64,000 bases of DNA from contig OX336348.1 of assembly GCA_946902875.1 (NCBI GenBank), forward strand, positions 10,999,741 through 11,063,740, read 5' to 3'. The notes under the pieces were generated by a model that worked only from the letters and a program-made list of their open reading frames with translations, ran no database searches and was not told the origin of the DNA. Of this stretch, positions 10,341-20,530 are shown piece after piece. Origin of the DNA: Nematopogon swammerdamellus. Lineage: Eukaryota; Arthropoda; Insecta; Lepidoptera; Adelidae. Within the stretch, counting starts at the first letter, position 1. The number at the start of each line of letters is the position of its first letter. The translations under genes and the position numbers were made by a program.

Positions 10341-11030
10341 TCCATACACCAGGGGAAGTCTCTTTTCAACCCTTAAACCTTGCACTACCATTTTCAAATT
10401 TTTATCTGTAAAAGATATTATCAATATCTATGCCCCTATGTTGTCCTTTTTTCGTTATTTCATTTTAAATTAAATATATTTGATTATAAAAATGTCAAAA
10501 TATAGCCTAACTTTCATATTTTTTATATGGATAACTATTAAAAAAATAACTAAAATTAAAACATAGGAGCATCCAGTAGGCTTTTGTTGATAGCAAAAAA
10601 AATATATCACTTAAATTGAGGAAGAATAAAGACATGAAAACAGACTTCGCCTGAATGATGATTCACAAATATTTTGTAGGCAGTTAGCTTCTGAGCTGCA
10701 ATTGTCCTTTTTACACAATTCGGGGTGTGAGGGGGGAACTACTCATGGACAGCCCACTAATACAGAAACATATTACGTGATGTAATAGTGAAGTTCATTT
10801 CATTATCGATATATTTTCTGTAGGGCTGGGATGGATTTTATCGATGTAATATAAGCATCTACGAGTATGTAAGTCTACTTACTACTAGTCAAAGAACAAA
10901 AGATATTTAATTAGGTGGTGGGCCATATCAAAATTTTGTTTTTGTAATATAACAGAAAAATTCAGCTTTTTTGCTGAATTTTAATAAGATACTTTTTTAA
11001 TAATTTGAAAAGGTCTATTTTCTGAAATAT
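10341..11030. other. AT-rich spacer inside the split mariner, no gene seen
   Basis: This sequence interrupts the mariner. A small hairpin (AAAATTCAGC, TTTTT, GCTGAATTTT) lies at about 10958-10982. No ORF is recognised. Confidence 0.35.
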
Positions 11031-11112
11031 CATCATCATCATCAGCCTGTATCGGTCCACTGCTGGACATAGGCCTCTCCCAAGGCACGCCACCACACGC
11101 GGTCTTCCGCTC
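11031..11112 (+). repeat. Short lepidopteran-type dispersed repeat after a CAT run
   Basis: A (CAT)n run is followed by a segment containing CCACTGCTGGACATAGGCCT and CACGCGGTCTTCCGC. I recall this as a very common interspersed motif in moths and butterflies. Only about 80 bp is present. Confidence 0.55.
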
Positions 11113-11174
11113 TTCAATATAAAGCATTAAATTTGAACCTTCAGAAAACGGTCTTTCAGAAAAAGCTACTACAC

Positions 11175-11385
11175 AATGCGCAGCTCATGAAGTACCTGGA
11201 GACGAATGGTCTCATCAGCGATAGGCAATACGGCTTCCGGCCAAAACGATCAGCTGGTGATCTCGTAGCGTACATCACTCGTCTTTGGGGTGAATCGCTT
11301 GAAGATCATGGTGAATCCTTGGTAATTGGCCTTGATATTGCCAAGGCATTTGACCGGGTTTGGCACAAGTCGCTCTTATTAATTT
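11175..11385 (+). pseudogene. LINE A2, reverse transcriptase fragment
   Basis: About 70 codons match the LINE A1 RT segment from the QLMTYLETNN region through LDIAKAFDRVWHK. Both ends break into unrelated AT-rich DNA. The fragment retains the first catalytic Asp motif but neither GVPQG nor YADD. It is a dead internal fragment. Confidence 0.85.
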
Positions 11386-11460
11386 ATTTTAATTTTTTCG
11401 CTTTAATTTTTTTTTCTCTTAAACCAAGTCGCATTAGCATACAATTATTATATAACAAAG

Positions 11461-11602
11461 AACCATGCCTAACGTATGCCAGAAACACCGAAAGATAATC
11501 TCGCTTGGTATAGAAGTTACAGCTAGGTACGTAAGTTTTTTCGTTAGGGTTGTCACAAATGTTCGGGCTAAGTTTGGCCGAACATTTTTAAAAACTAAAC
11601 CA
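11461..11602 (+). repeat. Dispersed repeat X, copy 1
   Basis: The sequence around CCTAACGTATG and CTCGCTTGGTATAGAAGTT, then a GGGTTGTCAC segment and a TTTGGCCGAA segment, matches the reverse complement of 15727-15869. It is non-coding and about 140 bp long. Confidence 0.65.
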
Positions 11603-12716
11603 AATGAAATGAAATTTAATGAACAAAAAAATTATTATACAAGAGTTGACAAACAAAAACAAATATGAAAAACATCAGTACACTATAATATATTATAATA
11701 TCTAAGAATCTATTAATATAAACTGTGAAAGTGATAGACTATCCAAATTTATCTATGTTTAAAGTAACCAAGAGCTCAAATAGATAAAGAAAATGACTTT
11801 GAGGGCGTATTCAAATATAAGCATATAGTGACTCGCCGACTGTGAGCGTGCTGGCTGACTGTGAGCTATAAGAAGCGATTAGTCGGCCTCAGGTCAGTGA
11901 GCTAAATGAGCATATGTATTGTGTAATTACATTGTAACGTAGTAGTCTGCGGTAGCCAGAGAGAGCGAAACTGACTAGCGGCTTAGTTTCCAAGTATAGC
12001 CGTTTTAATTTTGGCAGCTGTCATTCGAAATGAAGACCTTGACGAGATCTATCATTTATCCCATCACACTAGTAGTCTAGATTTTTTTACAAAAATAAAA
12101 AAATTAAATTATAAAATTTTTTTTTTTTATTTTCAAGTATGTATACACGAAACCCATTTTAACTATTCACACTGCAAGATAAAGACGACTCGTAACTCGC
12201 GTAAAGAAAAAAAAATCATAACTCCCAAATTTTTCACTTTATTCAAACAATAAAAAAAACATCCCCAGATATTGAGTCAATCTACAATATACAAATATAG
12301 AAGTTTAAAATATATTGTATTTAAAAATATGTTAAAAAGTGCCCTTTTTAAACCCCCTAAAAATGGCAATTATAAGCGGTTTTTTGCGATTTTCTCAAAA
12401 ACTTCCAAACATTTTAAATTGTTTTTTCCACCATCCGTAGCCCTAATCGATACGCGTCATTTGACACCCTAAATATTTACGTATCCGTAAAACTCACAAC
12501 ACCAGGGCAAATTCGCACTCTCGGTGGAAATCGGGGACTATACTGAAGCGATTGAAAATACATTTTCAATGTCAAAATAAAATGTGTTGGAACATTTCAC
12601 ACACCACGGCTATTATCGAATTTCGGAGATTTCATATATATTATTAAATAAGCAGAGCCTGTACTATGCTATGCCTGTGCCTGACCTTCGCAGGCAGGCG
12701 TACTATCAAAAAGAGA
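11603..12716. other. AT-rich stretch, nothing recognised
   Basis: Open frames here are low-complexity (Lys, Phe and Asn rich) and look like chance ORFs in AT-rich DNA. No repeat with a second copy in the window was identified. Confidence 0.35.
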
Positions 12717-12791
12717 AAATTTGCAGTTTTCTGGTTCGGACTCCACGTAAAACTGTAGTTCCCTTCCATTTTTACCGTACTAGGTGGTAGG
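12717..12791 (+). repeat. SINE S2, left part
   Basis: Segments such as TTCGGACTCC, GTAAAACTGTAG and TTCCCTTCC align with the body of S1. The copy resumes at 15216, after LINE A3. The tRNA/5S head is not recognisable upstream, so this copy is 5' truncated or badly decayed. Confidence 0.6.
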
Positions 12792-12846
12792 ATTTTTTTT
12801 ATAGATAGAAAGCGCGACATGTGGCACCGAGCCACCCATAATGTGT

Positions 12847-13937
12847 CTAACGACGCCCATGGACATTCGGTCGTACGCGGGGGTTGCGAATGCCATGCCG
12901 GCCTAACAGGTGCCTATTCACGCCTCTCTTGAAGGACCCGCGGCTGTACTTGGGGGGAAATATGTGGGCAGGGAGAGCGTTCCAGAGTTTACCAGTTCCG
13001 TGGAGGATAGATTTGGAGCACCGATTGGTACGCATCCGTGGTAAGTCCAGCGTATAGGGATGCAATCTCTGCCCAGTGCGCGTTGTGCGGAGGTGGAAAG
13101 CGGACGGCGGGATCGCTTTAAACAGCTCCTCCGAGCATTCCCCATGGAATAAGCGATAGAATAGAACACACTTAGGACGCCGACATCCCTACGGAGTTGC
13201 AGTGGTTCTAGATCGCGGGATACGTCGGGGTCACCCACTAGTCGCACAGCTCGAAGCTGGATCGAATACAAAGTCGCAAGCTGGTATTTAGCTGAGCCAT
13301 CCCACAAGTGCGAGCAGTACTCCAAGCAGGACCTAATCTGCGTTTTGTAAAAAAGAAGCCTTGGTTGTTTGTCTCCAGGTACGTCATGAGCTGTGCATTG
13401 ATAATGCACTCCATCACCTTGCAGATTAGGGAGGTAATCGCTATAGGTCGGTAGTTCGACGGGTTTGAGCGGTCGCCCTTTTTGGGAACTGCTTGAACAA
13501 ACGCAGATTTCCAGGCTGCCGGCACACGGCAAGTGGAGTAAGAGAGGCGAAAAGGCGCGTCAGCACTGGAGACAGCTCCGGAGCACACCGTTTCAGCACC
13601 AATGCAGGAATCCTGTCCGGCCCACTCGCCTTCCTTAGTCTAGGGAGAGAAGCTCCGCCCGCACATTTCGTTGTCGGAACTGTACTTCCGACATGGAGTT
13701 CTTACACCTAGTTATGGATGGATGGATGGCACCCCCATCGTCCAGGTTAGAGTTCCCTGCAAAGAGAGACACCAGTAAGTCGACCTTCTCTTTTCCGGAG
13801 TGAGCAAGTGAGCCCCCAGGACATTGCAGAGGCAGAAGTGAGGAGCGGCAGAAATTCGACTCGACAGATTTGGCGAGAGACCAAAACTCACGGCTCCCAG
13901 TTGGGGGCTGGTTCAGCCTGTCGCCAACTCTGCCGAT
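12847..13937 (-). pseudogene. LINE A3 3' half: RT fragment with internal deletion
   Basis: The minus strand encodes the segment from VGDRLNQPPTG to the start of RT (PVPKKGDRSN and the YRPIAITSL region), and then the C-terminal domain (CLEYCSHLWDG onward). About 775 bp of RT, including the YADD site, is missing between MTYLETNN and the YKTQIRSCLEYC segment, with a short filler at about 13360. Frameshifts split the remainder into several frames. Confidence 0.8.
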
Positions 13938-14100
13938 AGGGATCCCGGCGGCCACTTCCGGGGGGACCGGGGACACTTCCGTCTTCCGTTTCGGTGCTCC
14001 ACCAACCTGAACAGATGGTGATGAAGATAGGAGCTGCGCTTTGCCCGCAAAATGTCGTGACCGCTCTTTATGCTTATCTTCTCCTCTCAAAAAACCACAT

Positions 14101-15212
14101 GGCAGCACAAAGGAATAGGAATAAAGTAAGTACAGCGGTGCACACCCCCACCTATTTTTGCGTCGACATGACCAACGTGCGGGCGTTGCACTCAAACCTA
14201 AATGCCGTCCACCATCACCTAGAGACGGCGAAGCCGGCTTTACTTTTACTGACAGAAACGCAAATATCTTGCCCTGCCGATACTTCTTACTTGCATTACC
14301 CTGGCTACACGCCTTCCGACTTCGAGCTGGGGTTTGCATGTTTGCCAGGGCAAATATTTGGTGTCGTCGCCTGCGCTGCCTGGAGGACCCCGAGCTTTCA
14401 GTGCTGTGGGTTCATGTGGACTTGGGGACGGTGTCGAGAGTGTACGCCTGTCTTTACAGGTCGCACTCTGGCGACGCGGGGACAGATCGATTATTCGAGC
14501 ACTTGAGTAGAGCGGCAGACGAAGTGCAAGTGCGGTTTCCCTCCGCGAATATGGTTCTGCTCGGAGATTTTAATGCCCACCACAAGGTGTGGCTAGGCTC
14601 CAGGAGAACTGACTTGGCGGGGAGAGCCGCCTACGACTTCGCCCTGACCCATGACCTGTCTCAACTGGTAAACCACCCGACAAGAATACCAGATATAGAC
14701 GGTCATGAACCCCCTCTGCTGGATCTTCTGCTGACAACGAACCCTGCTGGATATAAAGTCACAGTGAGCGCTGCTCTTGGCTCCTCTGAACACTGTCTAG
14801 TGGGGTCCACGGTGCCATTTTCGCCTCCTCAGTTCCATACTGGAGGAACGCGTCAGCAGATTGGGATGGAATGCGAGAACACTTCGCATCCTACCCATGC
14901 AGAGAGCTATGCTTCAGTTCGGGTGATCCGTCAGAATGCGCCAATGCCGTCGCCGAGGTGGTTCTCGGAAGAATGGACATGTTCATTCCCAGTGCCCTCG
15001 TCCGCCTTGGTGGTAAGAGCCAGCCCTGGTACAGCCGCGACTGTGCCGATGCTGTCGCAGCTAATGGTGCAGCTTATCGTGCATGGTCGTGCGCTCGTTC
15101 CAGAGGTGATCCTGACATCTCCGAACTGAAGAAAGAATACAACCGCCTCTCCAGATCCTGCAAGAGGGCGATTGCCAGGGCAAAATTCGAGCATATCGGC
15201 AGAGTTGGCGAC
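14101..15212 (+). pseudogene. LINE A3 5' half: endonuclease domain, inverted
   Basis: This encodes the APE-type endonuclease of LINE A with TETQ, GDFNAHH and a degenerate S-E-H in place of S-D-H. It continues through the linker (SQPWYSRDCAD, CKRAIARAKFEH). Frameshifts occur near 14320 (the YTPSDFELG versus FRLRAG segments) and near 14850. It starts with an ATG (MAAQRN) that matches the chosen A1 start. Confidence 0.8.
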
Positions 15213-15215
15213 ATC

Positions 15216-15335
15216 GGATTTATCACGCCCTAGTTGATACCACAAAACTGAATAAAACATCGGTCGAAACAGCCATGTAAATAGGTCGTGTTTTCGTGAA
15301 CCGTGTCAGTTTTCATAATTATTGATCGATAATGG
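15216..15335 (+). repeat. SINE S2, right part
   Basis: This continues S2 after LINE A3. AACATCGGTCGAAACAGCC and ATGTAAATAGG match the S1 body, followed by CCGTGTCAGTTTTCAT from the S1 tail. Part of the body between them is absent. Confidence 0.6.
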
Positions 15336-15726
15336 TAGCTCTATATAACAATAAAACTCTTGATAACAATAGATCCCCTAAGTCAATAAAGAAGAATGAT
15401 GTATTTTTTTTTCAAGCGATCAAGATAACATTGAATTTATTATTAAAATTTACCTACATAATGAAATTATCAATGTAATTAATAATAATATCTTGGAGGC
15501 TTGTCTCCCGCCGCCGGCGGTATTACCCTTTTTAATTGTTGTATTAATTTTGTGTATTTTTATTACTTTTGTATAAATATGTAAAATTGTGGAGTGGAAG
15601 AGGCGGCAGAGGTGTGGAGATCCGTTGTCTCTGCCTACCCCACCGGGACAGGCGTGACGCTATGTATGTATGTATGTAAAATTAATATATATTTTTAAAA
15701 TGTGGATATAAATGAAATTACACTTT
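15336..15726. other. AT-rich spacer, TATG microsatellite
   Basis: It contains a short GC-rich patch around 15590-15655 and a (TATG)n run at 15661-15678. No gene seen. Confidence 0.35.
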
Positions 15727-15869
15727 CGGCCAAACAAATAAAATTCATTTACAATTCGAAAAGTGACAACCCTGACTGTAAAATTTTCGGCCAATGCATT
15801 AGTACTTATGTTAAAACTTCTATACCAAGCGAGTTTATATTTCGGTTTTTCTAACATACGTTAGGAATG
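15727..15869 (-). repeat. Dispersed repeat X, copy 2 (inverted)
   Basis: This is the reverse complement of 11461-11602 at moderate identity, sharing CTCGCTTGGTATAGAAGTT. Together the two copies bracket A3 and S2. Confidence 0.65.
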
Positions 15870-16199
15870 GTCTGGGGTTATTTGTTAAATAATAATTTTA
15901 TGCTAATGAATGAAACTTGGTTTAGGTGAAAAAAAAATACTCGTATTGTACTTTTTTTTGGCCAAAAGAAAAGTCAGTTTTTTTATTTATTACTTTGAAA
16001 TAATGTATAATTGGCATACGGGAGTTTTACTCTACCTTTTTAAATACTCAAAACTAACTAATTTTGGAGTAAAAGGACCTTGTACGAAAATAAGGTCAAA
16101 TTCCACACTGTGCGCCACTCACGCCGTCCTTTTATTAGTTAAAATGCTTCATACTCTTTTCGCCAGATGGCGCGCATACACTTTTTAGTTTCTTGTATG
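15870..16199. other. AT-rich spacer, nothing recognised
   Basis: Only low-complexity chance ORFs are present. Confidence 0.3.
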
Positions 16200-16392
16200 G
16201 GGACCCCGTTAATTTTTAACTTTTTCTTATTTTTATTATTTGTTGTTATATCGGACATAATAACACATATTCTGTGAAAATTTCAACGGCTTACCTATTA
16301 CGGTTCAAGAGATACAGCCCTCGGACAGACAGACAGACAGACGGCGTAGGCTTACTAATAGGTCCTGTACGACGGATACGGAACCCTAAAAA
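16200..16392 (+). repeat. Dispersed repeat with ACAG run and GGAACCCTAAAA end
   Basis: It contains (ACAG)n at about 16325-16345 and ends GATACGGAACCCTAAAAAG. The same kind of ending closes the tandem array at about 19500-19545, so both carry a related dispersed-repeat terminus. Confidence 0.5.
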
Positions 16393-16982
16393 GGTTCACC
16401 ATCAAACAGGTATCTATAGAATTCTCCTATTCTATAGATTGTACTAAATGTTTTGAAATACCAGGGTGTAAAAGAAAACGCTCATGAAAATGTTCAATAC
16501 ATGTTCTCATTTTCTTGGATCGACTATCTCTGTCAAAAGAGAAGAATTATAAAATATTTCCAATTTCGGTTCAATTTTTTCATTCCAAAACTTGTCTCTT
16601 TCTTTTTTTTCCCTACAGTAATCCCTTCCTCGTTCAAAGAATGAAATAGGCAAATTTATTTTCAGCCACATGCATCTGTCCTTGAACTTGATAATAATAA
16701 TTAGCATTCCTCTAAAAATACGCGACGCTACTCAATCCAAAAAATGAACGCTGCGAAAAAGCATCAAACCTCGCAACCTGCTGCGCTGCGATCGTCATAG
16801 TGTCCGCCGAGTGCGTGTGTGTGCGTGCGCCACGTAGACGCACGCACACAGAGACAAGTGAGCTCGGGCGGCCGGATGTTTGTGTGCGTGACCAGCGGCG
16901 CCGCCCACAGCGACAGCAATAAGATGAAGGAAATCCAAAATTTGAAAACGGTTCGCAGTACACGATGCTCTTAAAACGTCAT
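16393..16982. other. Spacer inside the split mariner
   Basis: AT-rich sequence is followed by a GC-rich patch with GT-type simple repeats at about 16790-16925. No gene seen. Confidence 0.3.
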
Positions 16983-17496
16983 CAGGGTAGAGTGGCTATT
17001 GCGGGAGAATAGATACATTACACATCGGGAGATTCTAGCTGAACTGAAGATTGGTACTGAAGTTTGTCTGCCTCAAGCTTTCGGGGAGTTGAATAGCGAG
17101 CGCCCAAGGAGCGGCGTCCGTGGCATTCTTTTTCACCAAGATAACGCGCCCGCTCACACACCGGTAAAAACATGGACTATTTGACAACTTCGGGGGTACA
17201 AAGGTTATCCCATCCTCCGTTCAGCCCAGATTTAGCTCCATGCGATTTTTCTTTATTTCCCACGGTAAAAAAAATGCTTCGCGGGCGAAAATTTAACACT
17301 GCAGACGAGGCCGTCGAAGAATTTCGGCTGTTATTTTTCGACCTCCCGCAAGATACGTTTTTTAAATGTTTTGAAACCTGGTTCACCCGAATGCATAAGT
17401 GCATAGGGATTGGAGGGAAATATTTTGAAAAGCTGTAAATAAATTTTTTTCATGTTCTAACTATTTTTCATTTCACTAACAATTTTCGGAACAGCC
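16983..17496 (+). pseudogene. mariner right half: transposase C-terminus and terminal repeat
   Basis: The frame from about 16988 reads ENRYITHREILAELKIG, with a stop in GAGAATAG just before it, and then jumps to GILFHQDNAPAHT. The next frame (17172-17438) continues with LSHPPFSPDLAPCDFSLFP and ends CIGIGGKYFEKL. These are mariner signatures; DNAPAHT and SPDLAPCD surround catalytic Asp residues. The segment carrying the first catalytic Asp is deleted, and a frameshift occurs near 17175. The right terminal repeat is at 17476-17496. Confidence 0.85.
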
Positions 17497-17502
17497 TATG
17501 TA

Positions 17503-17523
17503 CTAACCTAACCTAACCTAACC
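17503..17523 (+). repeat. Short CCTAA run (insect telomere-type unit)
   Basis: About four units of CTAAC (equivalent to the insect telomere repeat TTAGG on the other strand) lie just outside the mariner right end. The run is too short to argue for a former telomere. Confidence 0.6.
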
Positions 17524-18118
17524 TACCTAGTATAATATTTTCGTCTTTTCGGACTACACAGTATGCAAATACCTACGTATTAATTAAACGTTGTTTCAAA
17601 GCTCAATAGAATAGATGGCGACTTTGAACTACCTACATATATACGTATACGTATTTATTATTGTTACAAACTTATTTCTTGAGTACATTTCCAATGCCCC
17701 TCTGGTTGTCGCGCTTCTTCGTGAGGCCTGTGGATTTTTGTGCTTAAATTATTATTTAAATTAAAAAGTTAATGTAATATTCAAAGCAATTGACTTTCTT
17801 ACCATTCAACTTAAAAGTTCCCGGTTCTTCAGGAGATTCTCGATTCCAGAGTGCACGAAAAAATCCACGAATAAGAGGTCGAATATCTGAAAAATATATT
17901 TTTACATTAAACTAAAAAAAAATTGCCTAGGTAGATCGCTTTTTGTGGACATTAGTGTAGAAAAGGAGGCTAGTGGACCCCACATAAATTCCTCAGATTT
18001 GACTTTAAAGTATGATGTAGTATCATGAATTAAACATATTATTGACAAAATATTATAAAAATCCGAAAAATATTCATAACAGAAGTTAGGTATTTTTACC
18101 TAAACTCTTATATTTCTT
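17524..18118. other. AT-rich spacer, nothing recognised
   Basis: No ORF or repeat was recognised. Confidence 0.3.
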
Positions 18119-18535
18119 ACTAGCTTTTGCCCGCGGCTTCGCTCGCGTGAAATTCGTATATAAAAAGAAGAAAGTAAGTAGGCCCGCTACTGTACCTTTA
18201 TTTCGCTTTTATTTCGGCGCGCGGAACAACTCGGTTTGTATGGGAGCCACATCTTAGCGTAACCGGAACTGAATTTTATTTAGCCTATCCTGTGTCCTAC
18301 ATAGTTAAACGTGCTTGTACTAAGTTTAATCTAATTCAGATGATCGGTTTAAGAGTTATGGAGGAACATACATACATACATACAGAAAATATTGCTAAAA
18401 ATCGTAAATTTGGTGTTAGTATCATGCATAGAGTCTACAGACACAGTATCTCATAAAACAAAGTAACTTACTCCATGACCATCCATTACAGATTTATTAT
18501 TGGTATTGATATTGATTGGTTGATATAAAATAACG
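18119..18535 (+). repeat. F-family element, short form with head and tail
   Basis: It begins ACTAGCTTTTGCCCGCGGCT and ends TTATTATTGGTATTGAT with TTGAT repeats, about 415 bp with no minisatellite arms. It shares GCGTAACCGGAACTGAATTT and TTAGCCTATCCTGTGTC with all F/FB copies. It is the best candidate for the compact form from which the foldback elements derive. Confidence 0.75.
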
Positions 18536-18554
18536 ACATATTTAGAATTTTCGG

Positions 18555-19545
18555 ACTTTTCCTTTACTTGTGATGTGAGACCTTGCTTCTTGCCAAATTT
18601 CATTACCTACTCTAAGTCAACGGTAAGTACCCTATAGGTTTTGATTTCATTTCAGTGAGTTTGCAAGTATTAAAATTTGCCATAAATAGCCGTCTCTTTT
18701 GTTTATGTTGATTTAGAAGCTTTCATTTTCTATAACTCGAAGGAATCGCAGACGTTAGTATTTCATTTTACTTTTAATTTGACTCGTTACTGAGAAAAAA
18801 GGGCCTTGACACACAAAACAAGCAAATTTTTTTTATATTATGTAACTACAAGTAAAAAATTTACTTGTGCTATGAGACCTTGCTTCTTACCAAATTTTAT
18901 GATTCTAGGTTGACGGGAAATACCCTATAGGTTTTGATTTGATTTGAGTGAGTTTGCGAGTATGAAATCTAACATAGATGGCCGACATGGCCGTATCTTT
19001 GGATTGCGCTGATTTAGAAGCTTTAATATTCTACACCTTAAAGATATCGTAGGTCTTAGTATTTCATATTAATTTCAATTTGTTATCTTGATCCGTTCCT
19101 GAGAAAAAAGGTCCTTGACATAAAAAACAAAAAAATTTTTTTTTATGTTATATGACTAAAAGTTTACAATTTTCGAATGTTTTCCTTTACTTGTGCTGTA
19201 ACACCTTGCTTTTTACCAAATTTCATGATTCTAGATTAACGGGAAGTATCCTATAGGTTTTGATTTGATTTGCCAGTAGCAACATATGTGACGTAAATGG
19301 CCGTATCTAGTGATTGCATCGACTTATAAGCTTAAATTTACATTAGGTACATTAAAATTTACACCTCTGGGGAAACGTAGACCGTATTTGGTATTAATTT
19401 CAACTTGATACCTCTAACCGTTACTGAGAAAAAAAGTCTTGACAGACAGCCAGACAGCCAGCCAGCCAGATAGAAAGACGGACAACAAAGTGATCCTATA
19501 AGGGTTCCGTTTTTTCCTCCTTTGAGGTACGGAACCCTAAAAATA
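18555..19545 (+). repeat. Three tandem units of about 300-320 bp with a dispersed-repeat end
   Basis: Units recur at about 18571, 18874 and 19197, each starting near (G)AGACCTTGCTTCTT. They carry CCTATAGGTTTTGATTT and an ACTGAGAAAAAA-type block. The array closes with GACAGACAGCC runs, GTGATCCTATAAGGGTTCCG and ACGGAACCCTAAAAA. Units are diverged, so the amplification is old. No coding potential. Confidence 0.7.
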
Positions 19546-20530
19546 CATACTGTCCGCGCGCGAGCTCCGATACGAGGAATCGGTGGCTGGGGAAGCGGGC
19601 GGGGGTGCGTCCTCCCGACCGTCGCTTCAACTGCTTCAACCCCGCGCGCTGCCAGGTTGCCTTGACGCGAGAGCACGCTTATCGATGCCGTATTCGTAAT
19701 ACCTATGCGCGCGTATTAGTCAATTGCATGTTGATTCGTTACTATTTACCTTATTTACATACAAAATAAAGTCGGTTGACTTCATTTTGTGTGTACAAAT
19801 AGCGATTTAATATGGATGAACAAGAAATTTCGACCACGAGCTATGATAACAGGGAGAAAAAAAAAGTCGATTATAATTCGTAGGCAAGCCCAAGAAATGG
19901 CAAACCGCGTTCATTCGAAGTGTGAAGATTGGTAAGTGACTAATTATAGAATGATTTCATAATTAATTAATATCGATAACGTAATATCGACTAAATCACT
20001 CAACTAGGTCATTACGTCAACATTCGGACGCGGTCTGTAATGTACATAATAATTTTAACGAATTGCATTCCCACCATGATTGGCTCACTACCTGTCAATT
20101 GTGTTAGTGTTGTGAGTTGTGGTTGTGACAGCCCTGGTGGCTTGGCGCAGCGTAGGTAATTATTTAAAAACGGGCTCCAGTTGTCCTACTCGTCTCCTTT
20201 TGGTGCTATGGTAAAACTAAACACTCTTGTGTCGCATAATGATTAATGTAAGATACAACAATCCGATAGGCGTACATTACACGCTCATGCAAGCGTCACT
20301 CAAGCCCATTAAGCAAGAATGATGGTGACTGATGTTGTCTGATGTTGACTGATGGAATGATATCGACGCGTAGACCGCATGCGCAATACGTACAACGCAT
20401 TATATACAGCTCAATGCATTATATCGTCTTCGGTTTCACCATTCCTTCGTCCATATATTCGGTCAGCTGGTAGGAATCCAACACAGTCCACCCACAACAC
20501 CGTAACTCCCGGACCGAACAAATCAAAATA
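19546..20530. other. Spacer with a possible exon-like segment
   Basis: A GC-rich patch lies at 19555-19640. At 19812 an ATG opens a frame of 23 codons (MDEQEISTTSYDNREKKKVD). A second frame is readable up to a splice-donor-like GGTAAGT at about 19931. The sequence is too short and too broken to call a gene. Confidence 0.3.

Larger units (their letters stand above)
12793..15212 (-). mobile_element. LINE A3 with a twin-priming 5' inversion
   Basis: The element's 3' half lies on the minus strand (13937 down to a poly-A at 12800-12793). Its 5' half lies inverted on the plus strand (13938 to 15212). Both halves stop at the same element position: the 18-bp sequence ATCGGCAGAGTTGGCGAC is present at 15195-15212 and, in reverse complement, at 13920-13937. 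The inverted piece begins at the position matching about 1723 of A1. This is the arrangement expected when the second target strand primes reverse transcription internally. A 6-bp duplication, GGATTT (12790-12795 and 15216-15221), flanks it and collapses correctly when the interrupted SINE S2 is aligned. Confidence 0.85.

Noticed and set aside
17503..17523. Interstitial telomere
   Set aside because: Only about four CCTAA units; such short runs arise by chance.
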